Assembly: GCA_946405575.1 (NCBI GenBank)
Contig: CAMJHP010000010.1
Coordinates: forward strand, 1-64,000
Origin: an uncultured Bacteroidales bacterium
Lineage (GTDB): Bacteria > Bacteroidota > Bacteroidia > Bacteroidales > F082
Reading direction: 5' to 3'
Length of the DNA: 64,000 nucleotides
The notes beneath the pieces were generated by a model, which worked only from the letters and a program-made list of their open reading frames with translations, was not told the DNA's origin and did not search any database. Position numbers and translations under genes: made by a program. Below are positions 1-9,148 of this stretch, in pieces; the stretch's first letter is position 1, and each line of letters opens with the position of its first letter.

Positions 1-1804
1 TGAGGTGCTTGATGTACTTCTCGCCGTGGAGGCGGAACTTGTCGAGGACATTGGTATTGGGGTCTTCCACGATGTAGAAATAGCTGTTATAGCAATCGCG
101 GTGAACCTCGTAACCGTCCTCTCTGTCCCACTTGGAGTGCTTCACACCCACATTCTCGGCGGGAATCATCTCGCAGTTGAACATCAGGCCGTCTTTCTTC
201 GAGTAGTACTTTTTGTTGTAACGCTCGATGAGCCCGAGTACATCCTGCACAAACTTTTCATATTCTGGGTTGTCAGAGATCTTGATTTTCAGGAACTCAG
301 CAGCTTCCACAAGGCCGTTCACGCCAATGGTAAGATACTGGCGACCAAGATTAATGTAACCCGCGTCAAACAGTGGTAACATACCCTTTTTCTGCAACTC
401 CTTCAGGTTCTCGTTGTAGCAAATCTGCACCTTGTGGCAGAGGTCGACGATTTCCTCAAGGAAGGTGAGGTAGTGCATGTTATTGCGTGCGGCATACTGG
501 ATACAGCGATTCAGGTTGATGGTGAGCACGCTCTTCGAGCCTGTGCTGACACCACCCGCGCCGAGGGTGTAGCTGAAGCCGTTGTCTTGGATTTCGTTGC
601 GCAGACGGCAGCACGAGGAGAGTGAGTCGGCGTTGTCGCTGAGGTAGGTGAAGAACGAATGGCCTTCCGAATACATCTCAGCGGTGAAATCGCCCCATTC
701 CTGGTCGATGACATCGCCGTCTTTCGAGAGCAATGCCATCGTTTCCACGGGGAAGGTAAGCACACTTCTCAAACGCTCGGCATTGAACCATTTCATAAAG
801 CGTTTTTGGAGCCAACTTAGCGACTCCCAATCGGGTTTCGAGCCATCGGGGAAGTAGAAGTTGCCGAACAAGGATTCAAAATAGTAACGGTCATAATAGG
901 CGATGTTCCAGAACACCGACTGGTAATTCCTTGCGCCAGCAGGTTGGTTCAAGGAATACACGATTTGCTGGAAGCAGTCGGTGATGACCTTGTCGATGGT
1001 GCGCGGCTTCAATGAGTAGTCGACCACTTCGTCGGCGCGTTTGTAATAGTCCAGGCCGTAGTCCTTGGCGATGAAGTAGTTCATATACATCAGGAACTCC
1101 GGTGTGGCGCAGGCACCGGACAATTGCGACGAGACCATAAACACCATATTAATAAAGCCGCCGCAGAAGGAACGCAGCTTGGTGGGGGCGGTTGAGTTGC
1201 CTCCGATGGAAGCCGTGCCTTCGTTGAGCCAGGGATACATGGTGATGGAGGCGCAGTAGTTGGCCAAACTGGTCTCGTCGTTCTTGTAGATGAAGTGGTT
1301 GTTGAGCAAATAGAGGTAACGGTCGGCAAGTTCTTTGCCAAACATTTCCTTGATACGGTCCGTCAGCAGGCGGCGGTTGATACGGATGAAGCTCGACTTG
1401 GGCAACTCACCAATCAAAGTGGCGATGTTCTTCTTCTCCACATTGGCGTTGGCATCGTACTTCGAGCCGGTGGCGGCATTCGAAGCGTTGACATAGTTGC
1501 TCAGGAAGTCGATTTTCTCGCGGATTTCACGATCTTCGGTATGCTTCTGGCGGTAAAGGATGTAGTTTTTGGCTACAGTGTAATACTGTTCCGCCATTAA
1601 TGCCGTCTCCACCTGGTTTTGGATTTCCTCCACTGTGATGCCATTGGTCACGCGGACGCGGCTCAAGATACCGTTCAAGTCCTCATCAGTGGCGTAGAAG
1701 CCTGAGGCAAGAAAGGCCTTGCTGATGGCGATTTTGATTTTGTCTAAAGAGAAGGCTTCCTGCTTGCCGTCCCTTTTGGTAATATACAATCCTCCGTTGC
1801 TCAT
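1..1804 (-). CDS. nrdD: Anaerobic (class III) ribonucleoside-triphosphate reductase, 5' part only
   Basis: Reading leftward from the ATG at 1804, about 601 codons are open and the gene leaves the window at position 1. The N-terminus looks like an ATP-cone allosteric domain (YITKRDGKQEAFSLDKIKIA). The glycyl-radical reductase body follows, with LANYCASITMYPW around the first catalytic cysteine and a later SCCRLRNEI segment. NrdD reduces ribonucleoside triphosphates to dNTPs without oxygen, using a glycyl radical installed by NrdG. The C-terminal zinc site and glycyl-radical motif lie outside the window, and so would nrdG if it is adjacent. A cobalamin riboswitch precedes the gene, which is unusual because class III enzymes do not use B12. 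Family assignment is firm; completeness cannot be judged. Confidence 0.95.
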   Translation of the reverse strand, partial: MSNGGLYITKRDGKQEAFSLDKIKIAISKAFLASGFYATDEDLNGILSRVRVTNGITVEEIQNQVETALMAEQYYTVAKNYILYRQKHTEDREIREKIDFLSNYVNASNAATGSKYDANANVEKKNIATLIGELPKSSFIRINRRLLTDRIKEMFGKELADRYLYLLNNHFIYKNDETSLANYCASITMYPWLNEGTASIGGNSTAPTKLRSFCGGFINMVFMVSSQLSGACATPEFLMYMNYFIAKDYGLDYYKRADEVVDYSLKPRTIDKVITDCFQQIVYSLNQPAGARNYQSVFWNIAYYDRYYFESLFGNFYFPDGSKPDWESLSWLQKRFMKWFNAERLRSVLTFPVETMALLSKDGDVIDQEWGDFTAEMYSEGHSFFTYLSDNADSLSSCCRLRNEIQDNGFSYTLGAGGVSTGSKSVLTINLNRCIQYAARNNMHYLTFLEEIVDLCHKVQICYNENLKELQKKGMLPLFDAGYINLGRQYLTIGVNGLVEAAEFLKIKISDNPEYEKFVQDVLGLIERYNKKYYSKKDGLMFNCEMIPAENVGVKHSKWDREDGYEVHRDCYNSYFYIVEDPNTNVLDKFRLHGEKYIKHL

Positions 1805-1920
1805 ATAATGTGCTCGTTTTCTGTTTGTTGCATCAAAAACTGATGCCTAGTATAGTTGTCGTTTTCAATTGTTCGGCACGCTACCCTTATCCCGAGGGAT
1901 GACAGTGCTTCAGTTTCCAA

Positions 1921-2075
1921 GGCAGGTCTTCTGACTTACTCCCTTCCGAACGGCCTTCCCGTCTTCTTAGTTTTGACAGTGGCATGGGGTGTCCGGCATG
2001 TTTCAGAGCTCACAGCTACGGGTATAGTCCCTGATTTTCACGGGGTTCCCTATTAATCTCCTCCGAAGAACCTTG
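1921..2075 (-). promoter_or_regulatory. Cobalamin (B12) riboswitch upstream of nrdD
   Basis: On the minus strand the conserved cobalamin-aptamer elements appear in order. They are GGTTCTTCGGAGGA at the 5' end, AATAGGGAA, GTGAAAATCAGGGAC, CCCGTAGCTGTGAG, GCCACTG, GGGAAGGC and finally the B12 box AGTCAGAAGACCTGCC. The aptamer starts a few bases after a Bacteroidetes-type promoter and lies about 115 bases upstream of the nrdD start, leaving room for an expression platform at about 1810-1920. By analogy with known switches, bound adenosylcobalamin should lower nrdD expression. Confidence 0.93.
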
Positions 2076-2079
2076 TTGT

Positions 2080-2113
2080 GCAAAGGTATAGCATTTTGGT
2101 TTCACCGACCAAA
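2080..2113 (-). promoter_or_regulatory. Bacteroidetes sigma-ABfr promoter for the riboswitch-nrdD transcript
   Basis: On the minus strand, TTTG (2110-2113) is separated by 19 bases from TATACCTTTGC (2080-2090). This fits the Bacteroidetes consensus TTTG-N19-TAnnTTTG. The transcript would start just before the cobalamin aptamer. Confidence 0.75.
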
Positions 2114-2170
2114 TTAATTCTTGAAAATTTTGTCAACAAAATTATCAACATGCTAATCGGGTGATTTATT

Positions 2171-2179
2171 TATCTTTGC
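2171..2179 (+). promoter_or_regulatory. Bacteroidetes -7 box for rnr
   Basis: TATCTTTGC lies 20 bases upstream of the RNase R start codon. No convincing -33 TTTG was found at 19-21 bases, so only the -7 element is claimed. It is divergent from the nrdD promoter. Confidence 0.6.
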
Positions 2180-2198
2180 AAAAAATTTCAGAATCGTT

Positions 2199-4403
2199 AT
2201 GCCAAAAAAGAAAAAAATAGAGAATAAACTAAGCACGTTTACCAGTGTGATTTTGGGCATTTTTGCCGACCAACCTTTCCGTCCGAAGAACTACAAACAG
2301 GTCTGTAAGATCATGGGTATCAAGGACCAAGCGGGGAAGGATGTGGTGTATAATCTCCTAATCGACCTGAAGGATAAAGGCTTACTTAAGGAAGAGCGTC
2401 CCTATAGTTATGTGATGGGTCCTGAAGGTATGGCGCAGTTTGGGCCGAAGACCAAGTATGTGGAGGGCACGGTGGAGATGAAGTCGACGGGCAAGGCTTA
2501 CGTGGTGCGCGACGACGGCGAAGGCGAGGACATTTTCATTGCTGCTCAAGACACTTACAAGGCGTTGCACGGCGACCGTGTGCGCGTGGCCATGTTCCCC
2601 AAGCGCAACAACAGCAAACCTGAGGGTGAGATTGTGGAGGTGCTCGAACGCAAGCATACCGAATTTGTGGGCGTACTCAGCATCTCGCATGGCTATGTCT
2701 TTGTCCGCCCCGATGTAGACTGGATGCCAGTGGATATCTTTATCCCGCGAGGCGACCTAAATGGTGCCAAAGACGGGCAGAAGGTCATCGTCCACCTCAC
2801 TGACTGGCCCGATGGCTCAGGCAATCCCTTTGGCGAAATTATCCGTGTGCTCGGCAAACCCGGAGAGAACGATGTGGAGATGGAATCCATATTGGCGGCA
2901 CACGATTATCCGATAGAGTTCCCTGAAGATGTGGAAAGAGAAGCCGATAGAATTCCAGTTACCATCAGCAAGGATGAAATCAAAAATCGTCGCGACTTCC
3001 GCAAAGTATTCACCATTACCATCGACCCCGCCGATGCCAAGGACTTCGATGATGCCATTTCATTGCAAAAACTACCCAACGGCCATTGGGAGGTGGGTGT
3101 CCACATCGCCGACGTGTCGCACTATGTGCAGAAAGGCTCAGCCATCGACAAGGAAGCTCTCGACCGAGGTACTTCTGTCTATCTTGTCGACAGAACCATC
3201 CCTATGTTACCTGAGAAGTTGTGCAACAATGTTTGCTCGCTCCGTCCATATGAAGAGAAATTGACCTTTTCAGTGATCTTCGAGATGGACGATGATGCCA
3301 AGATTTTTGATAAGTGGATTGGTAAGACCATCATCAAGTCGTGCCGCCGCTATAATTACGAAGAGGTACAGACCATAATTGAAGGTGGCGAGGGCGACTA
3401 CAAGGATGAGATTTTGACATTCAATAGTTTAGCTACTAAACTCCGTGTAAAACGCATGGAGGCAGGCAGCATCAATTTCCACTCAGAGGAAGTGAAATTC
3501 ATCCTTGACGAGAACAAGAAACCCATCGATACATATGTGCGCGTGCAGAATGAGAGCCACGAACTCATCGAAGACTTTATGTTGCTAGCCAACCGTACCG
3601 TGGCCGAGACTTTCGGCAAGCCGGAGAGTCAATGGCACAACCATACCTTCGTCTATCGTGTTCACGATGAACCTAACCCCGAGAAACTCAACAAGTTTAT
3701 GCTGCTCATTTCGCGTTTGGGCTATTCGATGAACCTCAGCAACCGCACGACCTTGGTGAATTCTTACAACAAACTCTTCGAGGATGTGGAAGGCAAGGGC
3801 GAGAAGAACCTCATTCAGACTGTTGCCTTGCGCACTATGGCCAAAGCGGTCTATAGTACCGACAACATCGGGCACTACGGATTGGCCTTTGACTACTACA
3901 CCCATTTCACTTCACCCATTCGCCGCTACCCCGACTTGATGGTGCATCGACTGATAGAAAGGTATCTTATCGAAAACCAAGGTTCGGTCAACAAGAAGGA
4001 ATACGAGGAAATGTGCGTCCATGCCAGTGAGATGGAGAAACAAGCCGAGGAGATGGAACGTCAGAGTATTAAATACAAACAGGCTGAATACCTGCAAGAC
4101 AAGATTGGTCAGGTGTTTGAAGGATTAGTTTCAGGTGTCAGCAAATGGGGGCTTTTCGTGGAGCTGAAAGGCAACAAATGCGAAGGCTTGGTACGCTATG
4201 AAGACCTTCCTGGCGACTATTATTATCTCGACGACGACAACTTCCGTGTCATCGGACAGGAGACAGGTCGTGTCATCCAATTGGGCGATGAGGTGCGTGT
4301 GGTCGTGAAATCCGTCGATCTCTTCAAGCACAAGATGGATTTTGAGTTGTTGGCCGATATGCCTGCACCAAAGAAGTCGAAGCAGAAAAAGCGTTTGTAT
4401 TAA
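2199..4403 (+). CDS. rnr: Ribonuclease R (3'-5' exoribonuclease, RNB family)
   Basis: This 734-residue protein has the family length. RNase R degrades structured RNA processively from the 3' end in the cytoplasm and takes part in mRNA and rRNA turnover. An N-terminal helix-turn-helix-like region is followed by cold-shock domains (about residues 75-230), the catalytic RNB domain and a C-terminal S1 domain (about residues 640-720, with VFEGLVSGVSKWGLFVEL). The catalytic aspartate cluster is visible as DPADAKDFDDA at about residues 274-284. The tail is lysine-rich (KKSKQKKRLY), as is usual for RNA-binding RNase R. The ATG follows a -7 promoter box by 20 bases. The gene diverges from nrdD and stands before the lipoprotein genes. 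Confidence 0.95.
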   Translation: MPKKKKIENKLSTFTSVILGIFADQPFRPKNYKQVCKIMGIKDQAGKDVVYNLLIDLKDKGLLKEERPYSYVMGPEGMAQFGPKTKYVEGTVEMKSTGKAYVVRDDGEGEDIFIAAQDTYKALHGDRVRVAMFPKRNNSKPEGEIVEVLERKHTEFVGVLSISHGYVFVRPDVDWMPVDIFIPRGDLNGAKDGQKVIVHLTDWPDGSGNPFGEIIRVLGKPGENDVEMESILAAHDYPIEFPEDVEREADRIPVTISKDEIKNRRDFRKVFTITIDPADAKDFDDAISLQKLPNGHWEVGVHIADVSHYVQKGSAIDKEALDRGTSVYLVDRTIPMLPEKLCNNVCSLRPYEEKLTFSVIFEMDDDAKIFDKWIGKTIIKSCRRYNYEEVQTIIEGGEGDYKDEILTFNSLATKLRVKRMEAGSINFHSEEVKFILDENKKPIDTYVRVQNESHELIEDFMLLANRTVAETFGKPESQWHNHTFVYRVHDEPNPEKLNKFMLLISRLGYSMNLSNRTTLVNSYNKLFEDVEGKGEKNLIQTVALRTMAKAVYSTDNIGHYGLAFDYYTHFTSPIRRYPDLMVHRLIERYLIENQGSVNKKEYEEMCVHASEMEKQAEEMERQSIKYKQAEYLQDKIGQVFEGLVSGVSKWGLFVELKGNKCEGLVRYEDLPGDYYYLDDDNFRVIGQETGRVIQLGDEVRVVVKSVDLFKHKMDFELLADMPAPKKSKQKKRLY

Positions 4404-4413
4404 CAAAAATATG

Positions 4414-4422
4414 TACTTTTGC
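4414..4422 (+). promoter_or_regulatory. Possible -7 promoter box before the first lipoprotein gene
   Basis: TACTTTTGC lies 19 bases before the lipoprotein ATG and just after the rnr stop. A TTTG at 4394-4397 is only 16 bases upstream, shorter than the usual spacing, so this is a tentative call. Confidence 0.4.
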
Positions 4423-4441
4423 ATGATTAAAACTAAACGAT

Positions 4442-5251
4442 ATGAAAAAGAAAAGCACTTTTATTATGATGGTTATGATGACCATTGCAGTATTGGGTCT
4501 TGTTGGTTGTGAGAAGAAATATAGTATCACAGTTTCCACACAGAATCTTTGGTTTGGTCTAGAGACAGGCGAGCAAACTTTGGACATTAAAGCCAATTGT
4601 AATTGGACAATTACCAAAAACGACAATGCCAACTGGTACACCATCAACACAATGAGTGGAAAAAATGATGGTACCATTACCATAACCGTTGAGGCATTGG
4701 AAAATGCTGATTTCCGTGGTTCATCCTTCGTCATCAACTCGCCTGGTGGTCACGTTTACCGCACCGTTTTCGTCTCCCAAAACAAGCTTGACTTTGATGG
4801 TATGGTCAATAAGATATTTGGTGTGATGAGTTTAGAACATTGGAACACAGATTTTTATGGACAGATTATTGAAGATACCTACAAGCATAAGGAGTTTAAC
4901 CCTTACGATACTACAGGTGGTTACCTAATGTATTTTCTTGAAAATGGTCAAGGCATTCAACGCGACCACCATTCCGACACGGCTGTGTATTATTTGTTCA
5001 ACTACGAGTATAATCCTATCAACCAAATCCTTCATATCGAATTTGAGACGGCTACAGGTGCTCCAGAGAGCTATGATCCCCAAGTATTGACCGCTAGCGA
5101 CTCATTGTATCGATTCATACATGAATACAAACCTAATTGGTGGGAACGTGCCGATATGCGCAAAGTGGGTGTCATTAATCCTTCAGAAAAAAGCTTCCTC
5201 AGAAATGTTGCCACCAAGCGCAAGAGCGACGGACCGATATTCCAGTTTTGA
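4442..5251 (+). CDS. BACON-domain lipoprotein, copy 1
   Basis: This 269-residue protein begins with a lipoprotein signal peptide ending in the lipobox LVGC, so it should be lipid-anchored in the cell envelope. Residues about 28-115 form a BACON-type all-beta domain, with alternating strands, the motif NCNWTITKNDNANWY and then GSSFVINSPGGHVYRTVFVSQ. BACON domains in Bacteroidetes are linked with glycan or mucin binding. The remaining ~150 residues match no family I recognise. The next gene encodes a close paralogue sharing most of this sequence, so the pair arose by tandem duplication. Two large membrane proteins follow, also in duplicate. Substrate and partner are unknown. Confidence 0.85.
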   Translation: MKKKSTFIMMVMMTIAVLGLVGCEKKYSITVSTQNLWFGLETGEQTLDIKANCNWTITKNDNANWYTINTMSGKNDGTITITVEALENADFRGSSFVINSPGGHVYRTVFVSQNKLDFDGMVNKIFGVMSLEHWNTDFYGQIIEDTYKHKEFNPYDTTGGYLMYFLENGQGIQRDHHSDTAVYYLFNYEYNPINQILHIEFETATGAPESYDPQVLTASDSLYRFIHEYKPNWWERADMRKVGVINPSEKSFLRNVATKRKSDGPIFQF

Positions 5252-5320
5252 TGTAGAGACGTTGCGCACGCTGTCTCTATAGAATTATATTCTAAGTAGA
5301 TGTAGATGAGCAAATTTGGC
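5252..5320. repeat. Intergenic hairpin repeat with shared GTAGATGAGCAAATTT tail
   Basis: Just after the stop codon, AGAGAC...GTCTCT forms an imperfect hairpin (5255-5279). This is followed at 5302-5317 by GTAGATGAGCAAATTT. The same 16-mer occurs on the opposite strand at about 13211-13226, at the end of another hairpin-bearing element. The gagac-type hairpin resembles the one at 21411-21440. It looks like a decayed REP- or MITE-like element. Confidence 0.5.
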
Positions 5321-5480
5321 CTTCATATAGAACGCAAATTATGCATACTATGACTTGTGACAATGACCGCTTTAACCAAGCCAATTAATAAAAGCGGTCA
5401 TAGTCAATGGTTATTGTCGAAAACAAAACAAGTATGTACAATAGTTTTAAGCAGTTACTTACAATATTATTCATAATACA

Positions 5481-6290
5481 ATGAAAACCATAAAGAAATA
5501 CTTCTTTTTGACCATATTGACTATGTTGGGTCTTACAGGTTGCGTCAAAGACTACAGCATTTTGGTGTCGACGCAAGACCTCCGTTTTGGCCTGACTGCT
5601 GAAAGCCAGACATTAATCATCAACGCCAACTGCAAATGGACGATTACCAAAAATGATGATGCAGATTGGTACACTGTTTCGCCTATGTCGGGCAAGTCCA
5701 ACGACAGTATTATCACGGTGACAGTTAACGATTGTAGCAGTGGCGATTTTCGCGGTTCATCCTTTGTCATCAACTCGCCTGGTGGGCATATTCGCCGCAC
5801 GGTCTTCATCTCACAAAATAAACTTGACTTTGATGGTATGATTAATAAGGTGTTTGGTGTGATGAGTCGGGAACGTTGGTACACTGACTATGCTGGACAA
5901 ATCATTGAAGACGAATACAAACATTGGGAATTCAACCCATATGACACCACAACGGGGTATCTTATGTATTTCTTTGAGGATAGTATTGGCTTGCAACGCG
6001 ACCATCACACTGACACTGTGGCATGGTGGCCGTTTAAGTATGCGTTTGTCGCCGACAGTCTCATCCTTCACATCGATTTTGAAACTGTCGACGGTGCCCC
6101 CGAAAGTTATGCGCCTGAAGTGTTGACAGCCAGCGATTCGCTCTATAGGTTTATCCATGAGTACAAGCCTCACAGGTGGGAACGCGTCGATATGCGCAAG
6201 GTGGGCACTATAAATCCAAGTGAAAAGGCAATCCTCCAGCAAAAAGTTTCGAAACGCAGGAAAAGCGAGTCTATTTTCATCTCAGAGTAA
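5481..6290 (+). CDS. BACON-domain lipoprotein, copy 2
   Basis: This 269-residue paralogue of the preceding lipoprotein has the same architecture: signal peptide with lipobox LTGC, a BACON-type beta domain (NCKWTITKNDDADWY, GSSFVINSPGGHIRRTVF) and a conserved C-terminal domain. The C-terminal half retains MSRERWYTDYAGQIIEDEYKH against MSLEHWNTDFYGQIIEDTYKH in copy 1. Both copies end in a basic tail (about 15 residues). The stop codon is three bases before the start of the first membrane protein, so the two are probably co-transcribed. Equal lengths and even divergence indicate an old duplication with both copies kept functional. Confidence 0.85.
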   Translation: MKTIKKYFFLTILTMLGLTGCVKDYSILVSTQDLRFGLTAESQTLIINANCKWTITKNDDADWYTVSPMSGKSNDSIITVTVNDCSSGDFRGSSFVINSPGGHIRRTVFISQNKLDFDGMINKVFGVMSRERWYTDYAGQIIEDEYKHWEFNPYDTTTGYLMYFFEDSIGLQRDHHTDTVAWWPFKYAFVADSLILHIDFETVDGAPESYAPEVLTASDSLYRFIHEYKPHRWERVDMRKVGTINPSEKAILQQKVSKRRKSESIFISE

Positions 6291-6293
6291 GGA

Positions 6294-7700
6294 ATGTCAA
6301 AAAAACTGGTCCGCTATATTTCCATTTATGGCATCGGTGTTTACTTGTTGGCACTGCTCGTTATCAGTATAGTGTTTCGAGACTATGCTATGAAGTTGGA
6401 GTGGATGCTATGGGGTATAGGGGAGGTTTTGTTCTTTTTTGTTCTTACCACCGTTATTTATCCCCGTTGGAAGGACGATGACCCTAAGTTTTTTTGGCGC
6501 AAGGTGTTTTGGACGGCTTTGGCCATACGGTTGTTGTATGTTGTCTTTTCCTATTATTATTTTACAATCCGAACAGGACAACCTTTCGATAGTCCAGGCG
6601 ATGGGATAGGTTATTATAATAGGAGTGTTGCATTGTCAAAGTATGTTCGTAAGGGTGATTTCGGGTTTGTCATCAGTTTTATGAAGAGCTATTCACTTGG
6701 CTTTTCCGATCACGGTTATTTGATTTGGCTCACCTTTCTTCATACCCTGTTTGGCTCAGGCGTTTTAGTAGCAAGGGTTTTCAAGGCTTTGATGAGTGCC
6801 TATTTGTGCATTATGGTTTATAAATTGGCTTCTAGGACTTTCGGTGAACGGACAGGTCGTTTGGCTGCAGTGATGTGTGTTTTTATGCCTATCCTGATCC
6901 AATTGACGGGGATGCATATCAAGGAAATGGAGATGATTTTTCTTTCTATCCTTGCCCTCGAACGTATGGATTACCTTATTCGGAGTAAGAAATACACATT
7001 TTGGAATATCGTGTTTCCCATCTTGCTTATCGGTATGTCTTTTGGTTTCAGAACGGTTATCGGGATGTGCCTCATCTTTGCGTTTCTTGTCTTTGTTATG
7101 CTCTCTCCCAACAATTTGGTGAACAGAAAAGGCAAGATGGTCACATTGTTGGTCACGCTGGCTGTTTTCTTGGTTTTCCTTTTCACGGTGATTGGCAGTG
7201 AGATGAAAATCGTCTATATGCTGAATTTCAGTGGAACGGATTATTTGGCTCGGAAATACGAAGCTTTAGGCTTGAAATACAGCGAAATCTCTAAAAGCAA
7301 ATATTTGTTCCCAGGAGCTTTTGTTCTGCCTTTGTCGCCTATGGTGGATGTGGCACCCGACCATAACAAAATGATTCATGGTAGTACCTTCATCAAGAAT
7401 TTCCTCGCATTTTTTGCTATGTTGTCCTTCATAACAGCTATTAGACAAAGAAAATGGCGCGATTTCAGTCTCATAGGAGCTTATGAATTGTCCTATTTGG
7501 CCATAGTTGTGTTCACTTTTACGTCCAATTCGGAGCGTTACTATGAACCTGCCATACCCTTGATTTTGGTTATGTCGGCCTATGCTATGACACACCTGAG
7601 ACGTAAGGATTTGACACTTTTCTATGTATATTGTGGTTTGCTTTTCGTGGCATTGTTCGCGTGGAATTGGTTGAAATTGGCAGCACGAGGATTGGTTTGA
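6294..7700 (+). CDS. Multi-pass GT-C-like membrane protein (ArnT/mannosyltransferase type), copy 1
   Basis: This 468-residue protein has about ten hydrophobic segments. After the second segment comes a soluble loop rich in acidic and polar residues (FDSPGDGIGYYNRSVALS). Then follow TM hairpins with KALMSAYLCIMVYKLASRTFGERTGRLAA, a pattern typical of GT-C glycosyltransferases that use polyprenyl-phosphate sugars. A conserved segment MVDVAPDHNKMIHGSTFIKN lies in a late loop. The protein would transfer a sugar on the periplasmic side; the acceptor is unknown. The start ATG is four bases after the lipoprotein stop. The next gene is a full-length paralogue. The family call is by topology and motif and is less certain than the duplication. 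Confidence 0.65.
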   Translation: MSKKLVRYISIYGIGVYLLALLVISIVFRDYAMKLEWMLWGIGEVLFFFVLTTVIYPRWKDDDPKFFWRKVFWTALAIRLLYVVFSYYYFTIRTGQPFDSPGDGIGYYNRSVALSKYVRKGDFGFVISFMKSYSLGFSDHGYLIWLTFLHTLFGSGVLVARVFKALMSAYLCIMVYKLASRTFGERTGRLAAVMCVFMPILIQLTGMHIKEMEMIFLSILALERMDYLIRSKKYTFWNIVFPILLIGMSFGFRTVIGMCLIFAFLVFVMLSPNNLVNRKGKMVTLLVTLAVFLVFLFTVIGSEMKIVYMLNFSGTDYLARKYEALGLKYSEISKSKYLFPGAFVLPLSPMVDVAPDHNKMIHGSTFIKNFLAFFAMLSFITAIRQRKWRDFSLIGAYELSYLAIVVFTFTSNSERYYEPAIPLILVMSAYAMTHLRRKDLTLFYVYCGLLFVALFAWNWLKLAARGLV

Positions 7701-7718
7701 ACTTTTATAATATTGAAT

Positions 7719-9128
7719 ATGGGAAACAAGCTTATTCGACATATCTCCATCATCGGCATTGGACTGTATCTGTTGGCTCTTGTAGTCATTAGTGTGGCGT
7801 TTCGTGAGTACGCTTTGCAACTAAAATGGGTAATATGGGGAATAGGGGAAGTGCTGTTTTTCTTTTTGCCGATTTCCGTTTTCTATCCCCGCTGGAAAAA
7901 CGATGACCCAAAGCGTTTTTGGCATAAGGTGTTTTGGACGGCCTTTGCTGTGCGTGCAGTTTATGCCTTTTTGATGTGCTATTATTATTTTTGGGAAACG
8001 GGTATCGGTTTTGAGTATGGTGCGGGCGATACCCTATGGTATCATGCAAGCGGAACTTTATTGTCAAGATACGTTAGAGAAGGTTACATTTCATCTGTTT
8101 TCAGCTATTTGAATGCCTATACAATGGGCTATTCCGAGCACGGTTATGTGCTTTGGCTAACTTTGGTTTATTCTATTTTTGGCCGCAGTTGGTTGGTGCC
8201 AAGACTCTTTAAGGCCTTGATGAGTGCCTATCTCTGTATCACGGTTTGGAAATTAGGGTCGCGTACCTTCGGTGAACGCACTGGCCGTTTGGCAGCTGTA
8301 ATGTGTGTGTTTACTCCAATTTTGGTTCAGTTATGCGGTCTGCATACCAAGGAGATGGAGATGATTTTCCTTTCCATCCTTACGCTTGAACGTATGGATT
8401 ACCTCATTAGAAGCAAGAAATATACAGTCTGGAACATCTTGTTTCCAATTTTGCTCACGGGCTTGACCTTCGGCTTCCGGACCATCATCGGAATGTGCTT
8501 GCTTTTTTCATTTTTGGTTTTCGTGGTCTTGTCTTCCAAAGATTTGGTGGGCAAAAAGGGTAAAATTGTCACAATTGCTGCCGTTGTAGTCGTTTTTCTG
8601 GTTTTCTTGTTCTCCCCTATAGGGCGTGAAATGAAGATTATCTATCGTTTGAACTTTGTCGAGGTGAATTATCAATCGAAGAGATATGATTCTTTGGGGT
8701 TGAAACATAGCGAGTTGGCGCAGAATTTGATATTGGCTCCAGGTGCTTTCGTGTTGCCTTTGGCTCCTATGGTGGAGGAATCGCCTGACCACAACAAGAT
8801 GATTCATGGCAGCACCTTTGTGACCAATTTTGTCGCATTCTTTGCTATGTTGGCCTTGGTTATCGTTTTCCGACAGAAAAAATGGCGTGATTTCAGTCTG
8901 ATTGGATCTTATGAGTTGTCGTATTTGGCCATTATTATGTTTTCTTTTGCCGCCAATTCAGAACGATTTCATGAACCCGCTGTGCCATTAATAATGCTTA
9001 TGGCTGCTTATGCGATGACCCATTTACGTCATAAAGACTTGAAAATCTTTTATGTATATTGTGGTGTGCTTTTTTTGGCTTTGGTTGTTTGGAATTGGTT
9101 GAAACTATCAGCACGTGGCTTGGTGTAA
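7719..9128 (+). CDS. Multi-pass GT-C-like membrane protein (ArnT/mannosyltransferase type), copy 2
   Basis: This paralogue of the preceding gene is about 470 residues long and of the same order of hydrophobic segments. Shared blocks include KALMSAYLCI, SRTFGERTGRLAAVMCVF, KEMEMIFLSIL, ERMDYLIRSKKYT and SPDHNKMIHGSTFV. The ATG at 7719 is chosen because it aligns with the start of copy 1 (MSKKLVRYISIYGIG against MGNKLIRHISIIGIG); a TTG two codons upstream is possible but unnecessary. The loop after the second membrane segment has diverged (GAGDTLWYHASGTLLS), so the two copies may use different donors or acceptors. The stop is followed by the promoter of the tRNA gene, making this the last gene of its transcription unit. 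Confidence 0.65.
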   Translation: MGNKLIRHISIIGIGLYLLALVVISVAFREYALQLKWVIWGIGEVLFFFLPISVFYPRWKNDDPKRFWHKVFWTAFAVRAVYAFLMCYYYFWETGIGFEYGAGDTLWYHASGTLLSRYVREGYISSVFSYLNAYTMGYSEHGYVLWLTLVYSIFGRSWLVPRLFKALMSAYLCITVWKLGSRTFGERTGRLAAVMCVFTPILVQLCGLHTKEMEMIFLSILTLERMDYLIRSKKYTVWNILFPILLTGLTFGFRTIIGMCLLFSFLVFVVLSSKDLVGKKGKIVTIAAVVVVFLVFLFSPIGREMKIIYRLNFVEVNYQSKRYDSLGLKHSELAQNLILAPGAFVLPLAPMVEESPDHNKMIHGSTFVTNFVAFFAMLALVIVFRQKKWRDFSLIGSYELSYLAIIMFSFAANSERFHEPAVPLIMLMAAYAMTHLRHKDLKIFYVYCGVLFLALVVWNWLKLSARGLV

Positions 9129-9148
9129 AAAAAATCTACCAATAAGCC

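Noticed and set aside
1856-2056. A 66-codon plus-strand reading frame between nrdD and rnr.
   Set aside because: It is the complement of the cobalamin riboswitch, whose conserved elements explain the sequence.
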